Shown in pieces: positions 44,521 to 57,549 of a stretch of 64,000 nucleotides of DNA. The translations under genes and the position numbers were made by a program. How positions within the stretch are numbered: the stretch's first letter is position 1; each line of letters starts with the position of its first letter. The notes beneath the pieces are model-generated. The model made no database searches, had not been told where the DNA came from, and saw nothing but the letters and a program-made list of their open reading frames with translations. The DNA is from Erythroxylum novogranatense (taxonomy: Eukaryota; Streptophyta; Magnoliopsida; Malpighiales; Erythroxylaceae): the NCBI GenBank assembly GCA_029891385.1, contig CM057233.1, positions 13,767,460-13,831,459 of the forward strand, written 5' to 3'.

Positions 44521-45932
44521 AACTAATAGTTGTAGAGTACATCGTGTTTTAGTGGGTAGTTTGGTGTGTGCTTAGGTTAGAATTGTGTTAGTTTGTTAAA
44601 TATTTGTGTTTTAAGTATTTTATGGGTTAGAGCATGCTTTCGAGCTTCAATTTTGTGTATTTGAGGTGCCTTGATGAGTTTGCTAGTATTTCAGGGATAT
44701 TATCAAAGAATGGAGGAGTTTCGAAGGAGACCCGAGCCAAAGTAGAGGCCCGTGATCGTGACTAGTAAGCAACAATTGTGATAGAAACAGGTGTAAGGAG
44801 CCAAAATCTTGGCCCTATCTAGCACGATCATGATAGAAGGTAAAACTTTAGGCTACAATCATGGCCTCTGTGATAGAAACACAAAAAGGCTTGTCGACTT
44901 GAGTTTTCAAGGGACTTTTAGGACCTAGAAAAAAAGCCCTAGAGTTGCCCAAATTAGAAAAGCCTATAAAGGTATTATGATGAAACCTTAAAGAGAGCTT
45001 CATTTCTGCAACTTTTGGAAAACCCTCAAGGAGAGAGAAAGAAGAGATAGATAAGAAGAGAAAGAGGAGAAAGGAACGGGTCTTCACGGCTACTACTCTC
45101 CTGAGGCATTCAAATCCCTATACTATTTCTTTCATCTTGTTGTTCTTTTCTTTGAATATGAAGATGAATATGAATGTATGTATGGATTTGGGTTTGAATA
45201 AGAAGTTTAAACTTTCCTTTGGGAATTGACCTTGATTTAATATTAATTTAGTTATTAGTGTGTTATTGTGATTGGGTGTTGTGACTGATTGTGATATTAG
45301 CATATTTCAGTAATAATCTGAGAAGGTGAACTGGATAAAAATGATTAGATCAAGTTAATGAGAGTTAATTCATCTAATTGACTACACAATCAAGCTAGTC
45401 AGTTATTATATGAAGAGAGATCCCGTGTGTGACCCGATTGTTTACTATAGGGCTTAAGATCTAATTAGAATTGTGGGCCTTTTTTAAATTGAGAGAATGT
45501 AAATTTCATAATTTAACTAGGTTAATGAATTAGGGTGTGTGATTATAAGCTATGAGAGAGTGATCCCCCCATTGATAGTCTAGAATTGACACCTCGTTAA
45601 CACATAAATGTCTAGGTTAGCATTAATGATAGGAAGAATCTCCTTTCCCATAATCTGGTAATTTTCCTTGATTGATTTCCATTGTGAAATTTGTGATGCT
45701 CAATTTTAATTCCCTTTATGTTTAATTCATGAATTGCATTCTCGCTAATCAAATTCTCGTGTTTAATTTCTTGTTTAATTTTATTATGATTTTAATAATT
45801 TTTTAGCCTTAGATAACCTAGGATTATATTAGTTCACCCTCCTCGTTGGATCGACCCTTCACTTACTATAAATCACAACCCATGCACTTACGATATTTGA
45901 GGGTTATAAATTATAAGCATGCAACACAAACA
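44521..45932 (+). repeat. 5' LTR of Athila-like element E
   Basis: This matches 49464-50540. The start is set by alignment with TGTTGATAGTTGTAGA at 49464 (the first bases here have mutated). The end CA at 45931-45932 is eight bases before the PBS. It contains a decayed CACGATCGTG-type cluster at 44748-44870 and CTATAAAG at about 44964 as a TATA box, followed by a purine-rich leader. Confidence 0.82.
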
Positions 45933-45940
45933 ATAAGTTT

Positions 45941-45960
45941 TGGTGTCGTTGCCAGAAAGG
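45941..45960 (+). other. Primer binding site of element E (tRNA-Asp type, decayed)
   Basis: TGGTGTCGTTGCCAGAAAGG aligns with the plant tRNA-Asp complement TGGCGCCGTTGCCGGGG, with mostly C-to-T and G-to-A changes. It fixes plus orientation and Athila/Tat-like membership. Confidence 0.8.
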
Positions 45961-46023
45961 TGTAGAATTAGTTTAGTCTTAGTAGTTTAAGAGGTTTTTC
46001 CAATCTTGTGTCCGTGCACTTAT

Positions 46024-47830
46024 ATGAACACTAGAGTCACTAAAAGTTCAGGTCGTATAGCTAAAACATTAGACCTTGATATCACCCATCTAGAACGTGC
46101 CATTGGAAGATCTTGACATGAAGAAGAAACTATAGAAGCAATTATAGCTAAGGGTTTAGCAAGAATTCAATCAAGGAGGCAATCAAGGAGCCCAACTAAG
46201 GACCCTTATGGATTCCATGAAGTTAAGATTCGATGTAGCAAATCAAGGTGTCACGAGGCCATTGGTCTAAGTGGCTTCATTTAAAATAAAACTTGCTCTA
46301 CTAAACATGTTATAACAAAATGTGCAATTCTATAGATTGATAAACGAGGACCCAAATGCACATATCGTAAACTTCCTTGAAATTTGTGATTCAGATGTCA
46401 GAAGATGCAATTAGGATGAGGCTTTTTCACAGTAAAGGATAGGGAAACGGCTTGGTATCACTCTCTTAGCCCCTATAATATCACTACGTGGGAGCAATTG
46501 GTACGTGCCTTCTTAGACAAATATTTTCCCCTTACCAAGGCTACCAAAATCATCAAGGAGATTACAAACTTCCAAAAAAGTGATGGGGAATTAATCTAGA
46601 GAGATATAAGGATTTACAGAGGAGGTGCTCGCACCATAATATACCAAAGGAATTCTTTTTGTAAACATTCTACAATGGAGTGAATCCACCCATAAGAGGC
46701 ATTATTGATGCAGCCTTAGGAGGATTGTTGATGATGAACCTGATGGATAAAACTGAGGAGTTATTAGAGGAGATGTCTAGCAACAACTGCTTGTAGGCAA
46801 ATGAGTGGAGTAGATAACTTGCAACTTTCCGAAATTAGAAGGGGGATAGAGCTATCGACCAAATGACACAAATGCAAGCTAAAATTGATAATCTAACTCG
46901 ATAAATTAAAATATGAAGGCTTCTTCCTTAGATAATGTGAAAGCTATTTAGCTAAAATGTGAGTAGTGTGGGCAATTGGTTCATGACACCATTGGTTAAT
47001 TCTTGATGAAGGGTATTGAGCCAGAAGAGAGTTATATGGAAACACTTTATGATCGAGGATAGGGAAATAACCCCTACTCTAACACATACAATCCTATATG
47101 GAAGAACCATCTAAACTTTTCGTGATCTAACAATGCTGGAGGTGAGTTCAAACCTTAAAGACCACCTAGTTTCTAATAAGACAAACCGAACACAATGGAT
47201 TCCTAATTAGACAAGATTCTAAATAAAATTAGAGGCATGGAAGATGCACATAAGAGGCTTAAAGACAAGTTCGAGCAAGTTATAAAGAGTCATGCCTCTT
47301 CAATACAGAACCTGGAAGTCCAAGTAGGCCAACTGGTAGAAGCACTGTCGACCCAAGAACCCTTCTATATAACATAGAGTCCAACCCAAAGGAAATAATC
47401 ATGGTTATCACCCAGGCCAATGAAGAGAAGCTCAACCAAATGAGAGAAAATAAAGAGAAGGAAAGGGAAAAAACTGACAAAATTTTCCTTCAAAGTGAAC
47501 TTGAATTGAAGAAGCATCGATTTGAAATTCCTTATCCTTTTCTAGCACAACTGAAGTCAATTCTAGTAAGGGACAAAGCAAAAACAAAAGGCTAGAAGAA
47601 CAAGGAAAATTCCACACTGGCCATGTATAAATGAAAAAGTACCAGCCTCCGATTCCATATCTGATTAAGGAAATGAGGAAGTCCGAAGACACCAAAATAA
47701 ATGAACTTTTAGACATGATAGGACAATAGAAGACACAACTCACACTAATGGAATCGATCAAAGAGAAGGTAGAAAAGGAATTAGCAGAGGAAAGAAACCC
47801 CACTATAGCACAGAAGATGGAGGATCTAGG
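46024..47830 (+). pseudogene. gag: gag of element E, heavily decayed
   Basis: ATG 46024 opens MNTRVTKSSGRIAKTLDLDI, then stops follow. Recognisable Athila-like gag blocks remain: an AWYHSLSPYNITTWEQLVRA-like block near 46448-46505, KYFPLTKATKIIKEITNFQK (about 46530-46585), and a zinc-knuckle remnant CEYCGQLVHDT-like near 46960-47000. A KEKEREKTDKIFLQ lysine- and glutamate-rich stretch lies at 47455-47500. Stops and indels throughout. Confidence 0.72.
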
Positions 47831-48245
47831 GGATTTTTACATTCACTGTATTATTAATGGTGTTAAAATAGATAGGGCATTTGCTGATTTGTTGGGGTGA
47901 CCATAAATCTGATGTATTATATTTTAAGCTAAAATTTGGGGGTAAGAGATATAGTACCCACTAAGATTCTTGTGAAGACAGTGAATAGATCAGTTCATTA
48001 ACTGAAAGGTACCATTAAATATGTGTAAGTTCAGGTTGACAAGTTTAACTTTCCTATAGAAATCTTCCTTTTGGATATAAAAGAAGATTGTGGAAACCCT
48101 AATGGTCCTTGGATGAACATTTTTAGCTACTACTCATTCAATTATTGACATTGATAGGGGCGAACTGATTTTGAGGGCAGGTGATAAACAAATGAACTTC
48201 ACTGTATCTAAGAACAAAAAAATTTCTCCCCTACGTATGGCCATC
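47831..48245 (+). pseudogene. Aspartic protease remnant of element E
   Basis: FYIHCIINGVKIDRAFADL followed by frame-shifted blocks resembling VPTKILVKTVNRSVH, VQVDKFNFPI, LLDIKEDCGNP and IIDIDRGELILRAGDKQMNF. These match the order of the Athila protease (compare 26910-26560 and 59168-58791). The active-site D-S/G triplet is decayed. Confidence 0.68.
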
Positions 48246-49463
48246 ATCAAAAGAATCGAGTATTAACGATAACTAGAGCATATTGATGCTCACAAAGGTT
48301 TTATTGGGAAGGAAAAATTGCTAAGGAAAAGGTGAAAGAAAGTGAAGAAGAATGACGGTAGAAATTATAACCTGGTAGCTAATGTGCAAACTATAAGATA
48401 TATGACTGCACTACCACTACACAACTTGTTTAAACCACCCTGGGCAAAAGAAAGGAGTCGAGCTACTAATGATAAAGAAGCGCTTCATGAGAGGCAACCT
48501 ATGGTTTTATTGCTTGCTATTTCCTCTTTAGTATTAAGTAGTTTTGAATTCCATTGTTTGCATTTTTTGTTTTAAAAACATGTCATTGGTTAGGACTTCA
48601 CAGAATTGGTTTAACTTTGAACATAGTCTTTTGGGTTGCAAAGATTTATTAGCTTGTGAAATTAGTCACCTACATTACTTTGGCTAAATGTGTAGATTAA
48701 TTAGGATACGATGTTAGATTATTCACCCTAGGAACTTGTCACATTTATTTATAATTTTAGACTAATCGAGTAAGTAGCATCACTAATACATTTTTATGAT
48801 AATTACTAGCTAAAGGAATGAGGTAGGTAATAATTAAAATAATAAAAGTGTAAATCATAAGTAATTAACTATTCTGCTGGCCTCCGAGTTGTGAATAGAG
48901 CTAGTAGCCAGTTGAGAATATCATGTAGCTGAGTAACAGGATCAACACACATCACAAATGTGTGCCTTCGCATCAAAAGGATATAATGACATTCCAACCA
49001 AGTCGCTTAATAACAACATGACCTAGTTGAGTAACTAGATTGACATTCATCACAAATGTTTATCTTTGTATAAAAAGGCTAGGTTTATATCAATCAAAAT
49101 CAATAAAAATAGTGTTTTCGTAAATAAGTCTACCGATCTTTGTAAAAAGCTTGAATTTTCACGAAAACTTACTTAGGGATAGCTTTATTTTTAATGGATT
49201 GAATGATGATCAATATTTGTGTGCAAGTGATACGGGTGAATAAACTTAAAATTAAATTATGGATTTGTTGTTGTATATTTAGTCCAAGTTAACTAGATAC
49301 TGATTTTACATGTTAATAAGTTAGAACAACTTGAGGGATAGTGTTCGAAGTTAAATTCGGTTCGTGAAGTTTGATGCCATTACCTCATTATTGCATTTAT
49401 GTGTCTGTTGTGTTTTACTTGTTTTATTTTTTTTTAGGACAAGAAAAAGTTTAAATAAGGGTA
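48246..49463 (+). other. 3' noncoding region of element E; no RT, RNase H or integrase
   Basis: After protease the sequence passes within about 300 bases into AT-rich 3' noncoding sequence. No RT, RNase H or integrase motif is found in any frame. It ends with the short purine stretch AATAAGGGTA just before the 3' LTR. Confidence 0.65.
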
Positions 49464-50540
49464 TGTTGATAGTTGTAGATTGCATCATGTTTTAGTAGGT
49501 AGTTTGGTGTGTGTTTAGTTGTTAATTTGATTATTTAGAGTGCGTTTAGGTTAGAATTGTGTTAGTTTGTTAAAATTTTGTGTTTTCTAGGTTATAGCAT
49601 GCTTTTGAGCTTTAATGTTATGTATTTGAGGTGTCTTGATAAGTTTGCTAGTATTTTAGGGCTAATATCGAAGAACGGAGGAGTTTCGGAGGAGGCTTGA
49701 ACCAAAGCAAAGGCCACGATCGTGGCCAATAAGCCATGATCGTGACAGAAGCAGGTGCAAGGAGTCACGATTGTGGCCCTATCTACCATGATCGTGACAA
49801 AAGGCAAAACTCTAGGCCACAATTGTGGCCTAACATAAATGTAGACAGACTTCCCTACTTGAATTTTCGAGGACTTTTCAGACCTTTCGAACATAGAAAA
49901 ATAGCCCTAAGGTTGCCTAAATTAGAAAAGCCTATAAAATGCATTATGATGAAACCCTAAAGAGAGCTTCATTTTTGCTACTTTTGGAAAACTCTCAAGG
50001 TGAGAAAAAGAAGAGAGAGATAAGAAAGGAAAGAGAAGAAAGGAGCGGGTCTTCACAGTTGCTGCTCTCTAGAGGCGTCCAGATCCCTATTCTATTGCGT
50101 ATTTCTTTCATCTTGTTGTTATTTTCTTTGAATATGAAGATGAATATGAATATATGTATGGATTTGGGTTTGATTAAGATGTTTTATCTTTCTTTCAGGA
50201 TTTCACCTTGATTCAATGTTAATTTAGTTATTATTGTGTTATTGTGATTGGGTGTTATGTTTGATTGTGGTATTTGCATATTTCAGTAATAAATTGAGAG
50301 GGTGGACTGAATAAAAAAGATTAGATCTGGTTAATGAGAGTTAGGTGGTCTAATTGACCACGCAATCAATCTATTCGGTTATTATATTGAGAGAGATCTC
50401 GTGTAAGACTTGATTTCTTATTAGAGGGCTTAAGATCTAATTAGAATTGTGGGACTTTTGTTAATTGAAAGATTGAAAATTCCATAATTTAATTAGGTTA
50501 AATGAATTAGGGTGCGTGATTATAACTTGAGAGAGATTGA
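49464..50540 (+). repeat. 3' LTR of element E, truncated
   Basis: It starts TGTTGATAGTTGTAG and matches the 5' LTR (44521 onward) until about 50535, where homology ends at TTGATCCTT and a different LTR end begins. TATAAAA lies at about 49933. It keeps sharper palindromes than the 5' LTR (49712-49832). Confidence 0.8.
49700..49832. repeat. CACGATCGTG palindrome cluster in element E 3' LTR
   Basis: GGCCACGATCGTGGCC (49712-49727) is a perfect 16-bp palindrome, and TAGGCCACAATTGTGGCCTA (49813-49832) a perfect 20-bp one. Intermediate copies such as CCATGATCGTGAC and TCACGATTGTGGCC lie between them. CACAATTGTG is what CACGATCGTG becomes when the CpG decays on both strands. Confidence 0.9.
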
Positions 50541-52375
50541 TCCTTAAAAACTTTTTATGCCTAAAAAGTTCTAAAAATTACCTAATGCTACCTGCAAGTA
50601 TACAAAGTAGTTAAAGTGATTACCTAGGGTTGTCTCCCACAAAGGTGAAATTGGTTAACTAAAATTAATTTTGAATTAAAAAATAATGCAATCCTAAACG
50701 TTCTATCCATATTTGTTGAGTGAAAGCTTTAAAGAAAAAATCACGAAATTAGAATGAAAAGTAAAATGATTCAACCATAAACAAAGAAAATAGATTAATC
50801 AAAATGGAAGACTCATGAGAATTAATTGCACTAATTTAATATCCTATGTATGATTTAAGAGAATGATTGGATAATAGTCTTACTAAAAATAACGGTTGGG
50901 TTCTATATTAACTCGAATAGTGAACTAATCTAACTTTCACATTCAACAAGTTATCATCTGAATTATTTATGAATGCCTGACCACTAATTACCACTTAAGT
51001 TAATATATTTCTAGTTCTTAACCTAAGCAACTATAGTTTCTCTATCTGTATTAAACTTCTTCTCTCGATCCTTCATTTAATACTAAAATTATATAAGGTT
51101 TGGTCAAGCCATTACATCCATTCAGCTTAGAAACCATGACAATTAATAAGACCTCAAAACCGTAATCATTCATGCACAGTTGATTAAAATAGCTACATTA
51201 ATCCTCAAGAAAAGATTTTTCCCATCATAGCATAAACACGGTTCATCATTCTTAAATACTTAAATCCCATATTCAAGAATAACAAATAAGTATCAAAGCA
51301 ATAAAATAGTGAATACTGAAATGGACTATCAATCTTTAGCAAGGAAGACAAGTTCAAAAGACAAAGATAAAAGAGTTCAATAACGATAACAGAGATGAAA
51401 CAAGAAATGATAAACAAAATAAATCCTCGGATGAGAAAGTCGGTGGTGGATGTCCTGCCAAGTTTAGAACTCTATCATTGGTTCTCACCTTCTGCTTCTG
51501 CTCTACACCTCACTCAATTTCTCCCTATTATATTCTCTTCTTTTTCCCTGCCTCTACTCTCTTATTTTTGTCTCCATCTCTCTGCCTCAGCTCTCCCTCT
51601 ATTCTTTTTGTTCTAGCCGAATCTATCTCTAGTGTGATTGAAGAGTGAATAATGACTATATCCCCCTGCCTCTTCAACCTGCATATGCCACATAGATTAA
51701 ATGGAATGTTGTCTGATTTACATGAGAAATCATGATTCAATACCATGCATAGTTGTAACTTAATATGTCATAATAGTGACTTTATGACTTAGCATGGCTA
51801 GATGAAGAAGTGTGAAGCATGAAAATAGTGTAAGAAGAATGTATAAAAGAATGGTAGCTGGTGAGGAGAAGAACGTAAAGCATGTAGTTTGCTGGATGAA
51901 GAACGTTACAGCTAGCACTATGAGCATGCATGGGAGTTGCATAGTGTTGGCATCACCGTGAAGTATGGTAGCTAGAAACATACGTGGGAAGCTCATTGTG
52001 AGAAGCATTGGATGGGCTATCAACATGAGAAGGCATGAGCTAAATGAGTGTGACATGTAATTAACTAATGATTCATGTGAATAACATGAATGATCGTGCT
52101 ATTAACTAATGTTTCATGCTTTTAGCGTGAATGACTATGCCATTAACTTGTGACATCTACTTTCATACATAATTCTTTTTGTTTTAAGTCATCCCACCTT
52201 TCATTCTGTCATGTATAAATATTTTTGTCTTTCACACCACATTCACAAAATAATCCAATTAAGATTCATACAACATTCTCGCCATTTTCACTCAATTTAT
52301 ATTTAAATTTAATTAAATTACAATCAATTTCAACAGATGGACATAAGAAAAATCAAACAAAATTAGATACAAGAA
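50541..52375 (-). repeat. 3' LTR of Athila-like element G
   Basis: It lies in minus orientation downstream of the conserved TTTAAGTGTGGGG segment (52392-52380). The outer end has the U5 words found in this group, with TGCAAGTATACAAAG and GTTGTCTCCCACAAAGG at about 50590-50645. It abuts the broken LTR of element E at about 50540, implying insertion there. Exact ends are uncertain, and no TSD partner could be checked. Confidence 0.55.
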
Positions 52376-53004
52376 TTTCCCCACACTTAAACTATGCTTG
52401 TCTCCAAGCAAAGCAAAGAATACTATACTATAAAAGCACAAACAATGAAAAAAATGATTTCCTTAATTAATATTCAAAGATAGCAACAATCAATTCAACA
52501 AACACAATCTAAGAAGTTGAAACTTATAAGATTCCATGAACAAGCTATTCGTCACATACTTGGACAAAATTAACAAGTATTTCAACTTAAAGACCATTAA
52601 TAAGTGTGATAGACACTCACTCCACTTTCCATCCTCTCAAGCATTCAAAGGTGTATATATTCACTTATTATTCATTTCATGTAAGGCATCAATTATAGGC
52701 TTGCTTACTAATCCAATCTCCACCACTCATATCAAACACAAACATTAATCTGAAGGTCTTCATTTTGGTTGTAATGGTGTTGAGCTAAGGGTAGGAAAAA
52801 GAAAAATTGCAGTTTAAAATAACAAAACTAATTGCGCATTTAAAGTAATACAGAAAAATAAATAATATAATACTCAATCCTTTCCTATTAATTTAACAAT
52901 ATTAGCGTTTCCAACTTTTTTTCCTCTCCTCTTTCTTTTCATTTTATGTTTATCTTCTCTTCTTTCCTTTTCCTTTCTATCTCCTTTTTACTTTACTATT
53001 TTCT
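52376..53004 (-). other. 3' noncoding region of element G (left part)
   Basis: This contains CCCCACACTTAAACTATGCTTG (about 52380-52402), a recurrent feature before the 3' LTR of Athila-like elements. It is interrupted by solo LTR J at 53005 and resumes at 57550. Confidence 0.55.
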
Positions 53005-56000
53005 TGTTGGGACCCGATCCGGGAACCGGATCCCAACCGAAAAACAAAAAAACGAAGGGAACGAAATCGAATGGAAACGGAAATTTCGTATCGAAATTTC
53101 GAATCAGAATACAAAGCATAATAATCGAAAGCGAAGCGATAAACGGAAATTTCGATCGAAAATTGAATCGGAAACAATATATAATTACAATTGATACAAA
53201 TAACAGAATGCGAATCGAATCAAAGAACAAAGGTGAACTGAAAGCAAATCGAATCATAAAGCAACATACAAAGCGAAGTGGATACTTAACAAATGTCCGA
53301 CATCCGAGCATAAGTTATCTACAGAAAGTGTCGCGTTGGAGATCTAAACTAAGACATATTCCAAAATCCGGTATGAATTTTTTTCTTTCTTATTCTCATT
53401 TCTTACATCAATCACATCCATATAATTTCCCATAGGAAATTCAATCTTAAACCCAAAACTTAGCAATCATACAAAATCTTATACAAATCCATACAAATCT
53501 CAAATTACACTTTATTCTCATTTTATCGAAATTTCGGCAGCATAACGGCTGCATTTATCCTAACCCAAACCTGCAAAGGTAAAGAAATACACTTCTAAAA
53601 GCCAAACAGATCTCAGAATCATCGGACTCTCCCGTCCGGAATCCAAATACCAGCAAAACGCAAACCTAAATCTAATACTTCCATAATTCTCAATTCAATA
53701 CCAAACTCATATATAAATTTCCAAATCATATACAATTTCTTACTCTCAAACATTCAGTCATAATCTTCATACATTCTGAAAAACATCATAATCACTTAAT
53801 GGAAATTCAAGCCCTATACAAAATATTCCAAATCTCAATATTTACATAACAATACAAACGATGCAAAAATGGACCCAAAAGTCTTCACATTCTTTCATCC
53901 GATCTCCTGCTCGAAACCTGGAGATGGGGATGAAAGGGGGGGTGAGCTCGAAAGCTCGTGGATAATACATTTATAAATCGATAAATAAGCAGAAATCATT
54001 TTTCACAAGCTTTTTGCCAAAAGGGCTAATTTTTCAAACTTTATAATTTTTCAAACAATTTCCTCAAACCTTTTTTTTTCATATTTTTCAAACTTTTTCC
54101 TCAAACCCTTTTTCATATTTTTCAAACTTTTCATAATAATCTCACTTTTTTTTATTTTTTTTCAAACTTCTCGAATTTTTCATAAATATGAATGCAACAT
54201 TCAGAAACAAAATTGAAAACACATAACATATCATAATGGTCTGGTTCGGTCCGAAACAGAACGTACTGCACATTCCCGCATAACGGTCCTGTGCAGTCGT
54301 GAACAGAACGTACTACACTTTCCTGCATAACGGTCCAGTGTAGCCCTGAGGGAGTCCGAAATCGGAGCTTCGTGCCATTAGCGGGCAGCCGGGCGAAGGC
54401 TATACAAATAGAGACAACGCTGACTCACCAAAGGACCTAACCGAACCCACATAACACGTAAACGAAAACAAAGATTCGAATTGTCCGAAGGCACTTTTCA
54501 AAATCTTACTTTTCAAACTTTTCATACTGGACACAATCGTATATTCACTTGGCTCACATATCACATTAATAAACATATTCAATTTCAATTCAGCAATTTA
54601 ATCACGTATAGATCAAAATCAGAGCAATGAATGCAAGTTATTTCTTTAAAACAACATTTACATAAAGCACATTTTCCAAATTTGTCAAATCATTCACAAG
54701 CTAAGCATTTCTTCAATCTTGCATTTTCAAAAATCATTCAGAAATCATAATTTCAAACATTTACAAAACAAAATTCACATTTTGCTTTCTTTAATTTTGA
54801 AAATTAAGTATTAAGCTTACAGATCAAAATATAAATATGCTACCCATTCTAATTAATGCCGAAGCTTGTCCAAATCGTCAATTCTCCAAATTCCTCCATC
54901 TTTCTTTAACTTAAAATTCCTAAGCCATAAATATCCAAATTCATCATCATAATTTGCATAATTCTCAAACTTAACTATAGGAAATTCATAAGCACCATAT
55001 TTTCAAGCTTTCTAAAACCAGAATTTCTAAAAGCCCCAAAGTCCAAATTTGACCTAAACCGAACTAGTCAAATTCAATATCATAAATCACTTACTTACTC
55101 AAATTAAACTTAGAAAACACCAATTCCATATAAATTCAAGCTATTTCAATCTCCAATTTTGAAAATCCCCAATTTTCAAAATTGGCCTAAACCAATACAC
55201 TCAAATTCAATCTCATAAAACATAATTTCTTCAAAATTGATTCCATATTTCATCAATTCATGCTATTATTGATGATTCTACACCTTTAATTTACAAAATT
55301 TGGGAAAATTCCCAAATCTTAAAATTGGCCTAAACCAATTTATCTAAATTCAATATCATAATTCACAATTTTCTCAAAACTAATTTCATATTCCACAAAC
55401 CCATATTATTATCTTTAATTCTACACCAAAATTTCACTAAATCCTCAACCATAAAATTTTGCCTAAACTTTAAACAAATTTTCATCCGAAATTAAACCCA
55501 ACCTAAAGCATATATTTCAAAATCAACTTCATAAATCACAAACCCATATCATTATCTATATTTCTCAATCAAAATTCAACAAAATCTCAAAGTTGAAAAT
55601 TTTCCTTACCTCATTTCTCCACCAAATTCGAATTTTCCTAGCTTGAAAGGAAGCTCTCTTCACTTCCCATCTTCCTTTCTCTTGTAACACTCTCAAAATC
55701 CCAAAAATCAAGTACGAAAAATCAAAACTTGCTTCCTCTCTCACCTTAGCCGAAAACTCCATCTTCTTCTCTTCCTTTTTCTTATTTTCTTCTCTTCTCT
55801 ACAAGAATCATCGTGATTCTTCTACTTAAACGACAGCTCATAGTATAAATAATGCCATGTCATTAAAATTTTGATAAAAAGACCAAAATGCCCCTCATAT
55901 GTTACTTTATGCCATTTTTACTTGCGGTTTTGATTCGCACTATCGAGTTGAAGGAATTTGTTAAAACTTCCTTCTCAAGAAATGTTCCTCTCAATCATAC

Positions 56001-57549
56001 AAATCCAACGCCACTGATCGCGCTCAATTCGGATCACTACACCAAAAGTTATGCGCAAAACAGTTCGGGTATATCCACATTCTAACATATTTTCTATGTA
56101 CGATTATTTCCGTCCAAAAGTTAACATTCTTAATCCCAAAATTGAAACTCAATGTCTTCATAACAATTGTAGCCTTATGTCTCTAGTTTAATTCAAAATA
56201 AGAATCGTCTCATTTCGATTCCCAGATCAAAAGTTATGCTCAATATACTCTTAGATGTTCCTAATCCAAAAATTACACCCTAATTCGAACTTAAATTCAG
56301 AAATTAAAAGTCTTAGGGGCAAAATTGACATTTCATGTCTTCATATGATTTGTAGCCCCTTGTCTTAGCTTTATTTCTCCTCAAGAATCGCTTCAATCGG
56401 ATCTCTACAGATCCTGAATTTCACAAAACACTGAACTATGCTTGGAAAATTTCCCGACTCATTTTGATTAAATTAATCACCATTAATTTAATCTCATAAA
56501 ATTACAAATTTCCCATGAGAATGTAGGGAATTGTCTTACGAATCCAACGTCGCAAGAATAAACTCAATCGGATGTCGGACGGAAAAGATATGAGGAAAAC
56601 AGTGAACAAAGGTCGGATTGGAGGAGGAAGCAAGAAAACTAAAGGAGCAAAAGCGTCAGATTAGAGGCGGATAGGCGCGGTCGCTACGGCGACGCGTCGC
56701 CCTAGCGACGGGGTACTTCATTTTTTTTTCTATATAAAAACCCAAAACTTCCGAAATTCATAACTCTTAATCCCGGACTCCAATTTTGACAAACTCAGTC
56801 TCTATAGAAAGCTTGAAGGAAGCACTACATCTTCCACGAAGGACATAAAAATCAATTTGACTCCTACGGGAGTCCATTTCCGGTCAAAGATACTATCCTC
56901 TAATAATCATGCTAAAACCACAATATAAACTTGTTAAAATCATAACTTATTTTTTCAAGATCGAAAAATTCTATACTTTATATCAAAATAAAGATCAAAA
57001 CAAATCCTTCAATTTTCATGAAGAACATCAAAACTCAATTAACCTATAACTAGATTAATTTCTCAGTCAAAGATTCAGTCATCATAATTAAAGTCAAAAG
57101 TCAACCTTATCAAACATAAACTTTGACTGATCATAACTTTCACTCCCGATATCGAAAAATTGCAAACTTTATGTATACAGAAAGCTCGTAACATAATCTA
57201 CAAGTTTCATGTAGATCATTTTATCAAATTTTGCCTCAAACAAAAGTCAACTCTCAAAGTCAAACATTCTCTCTCCAAAAAGTCAAACTTTCTAAATCCT
57301 TCAAATTTTCACACTTTTTCTTTTTAATTCATGCTATTTAACTTCATTTCAATCAACTCATCCACTTTCCTCTCATAATCCATAAAAATTCATTCAAATA
57401 TCAAATTCCTTTAACCGAAACAATTCTTTTCTCCTACATTTTTCTTAAATTCATCACATTTCCTTAAATTCATTCTCATTCTCACCAATTCTTTCTCACT
57501 TAAATTCATTGTAATATTTCTATTATCCTCAAAAGTTCGGGGTCCAACA
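53005..57549 (-). mobile_element. Solo LTR J, 4.5 kb, TSD TTTCT
   Basis: The insert is 4,545 bases, from TGTTGGGACCCG to GGGGTCCAACA, flanked by TTTCT at 53000-53004 and 57550-57554. In minus orientation it starts TGTTGGACCCCGAAC, as does LTR I at 62557. The sense strand has a palindrome cluster (56716-56668), a TATTTATA box near 55850, a purine-rich leader (55800-55620) and a GAG|GTAAGG donor-like site at 55609. No coding domain or internal LTR pair was found, so it is called a very long solo LTR. Confidence 0.82.
56668..56716. repeat. CpG-palindrome cluster in solo LTR J
   Basis: GGTCGCTACGGCGACGCGTCGCCCTAGCGAC: the arms GTCGCTA and TAGCGAC enclose CGGCGACGCGTCGCCC, which has GGCGACGCGTCGCC, a perfect 14-bp palindrome, at its centre. 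The whole forms a nested dyad. Confidence 0.85.

Noticed and set aside
52946..53435. Overlapping frames on both strands at the left end of solo LTR J
   Set aside because: They cross the insertion junction and reflect GAA/AAAC-rich repeats; no conserved motif.
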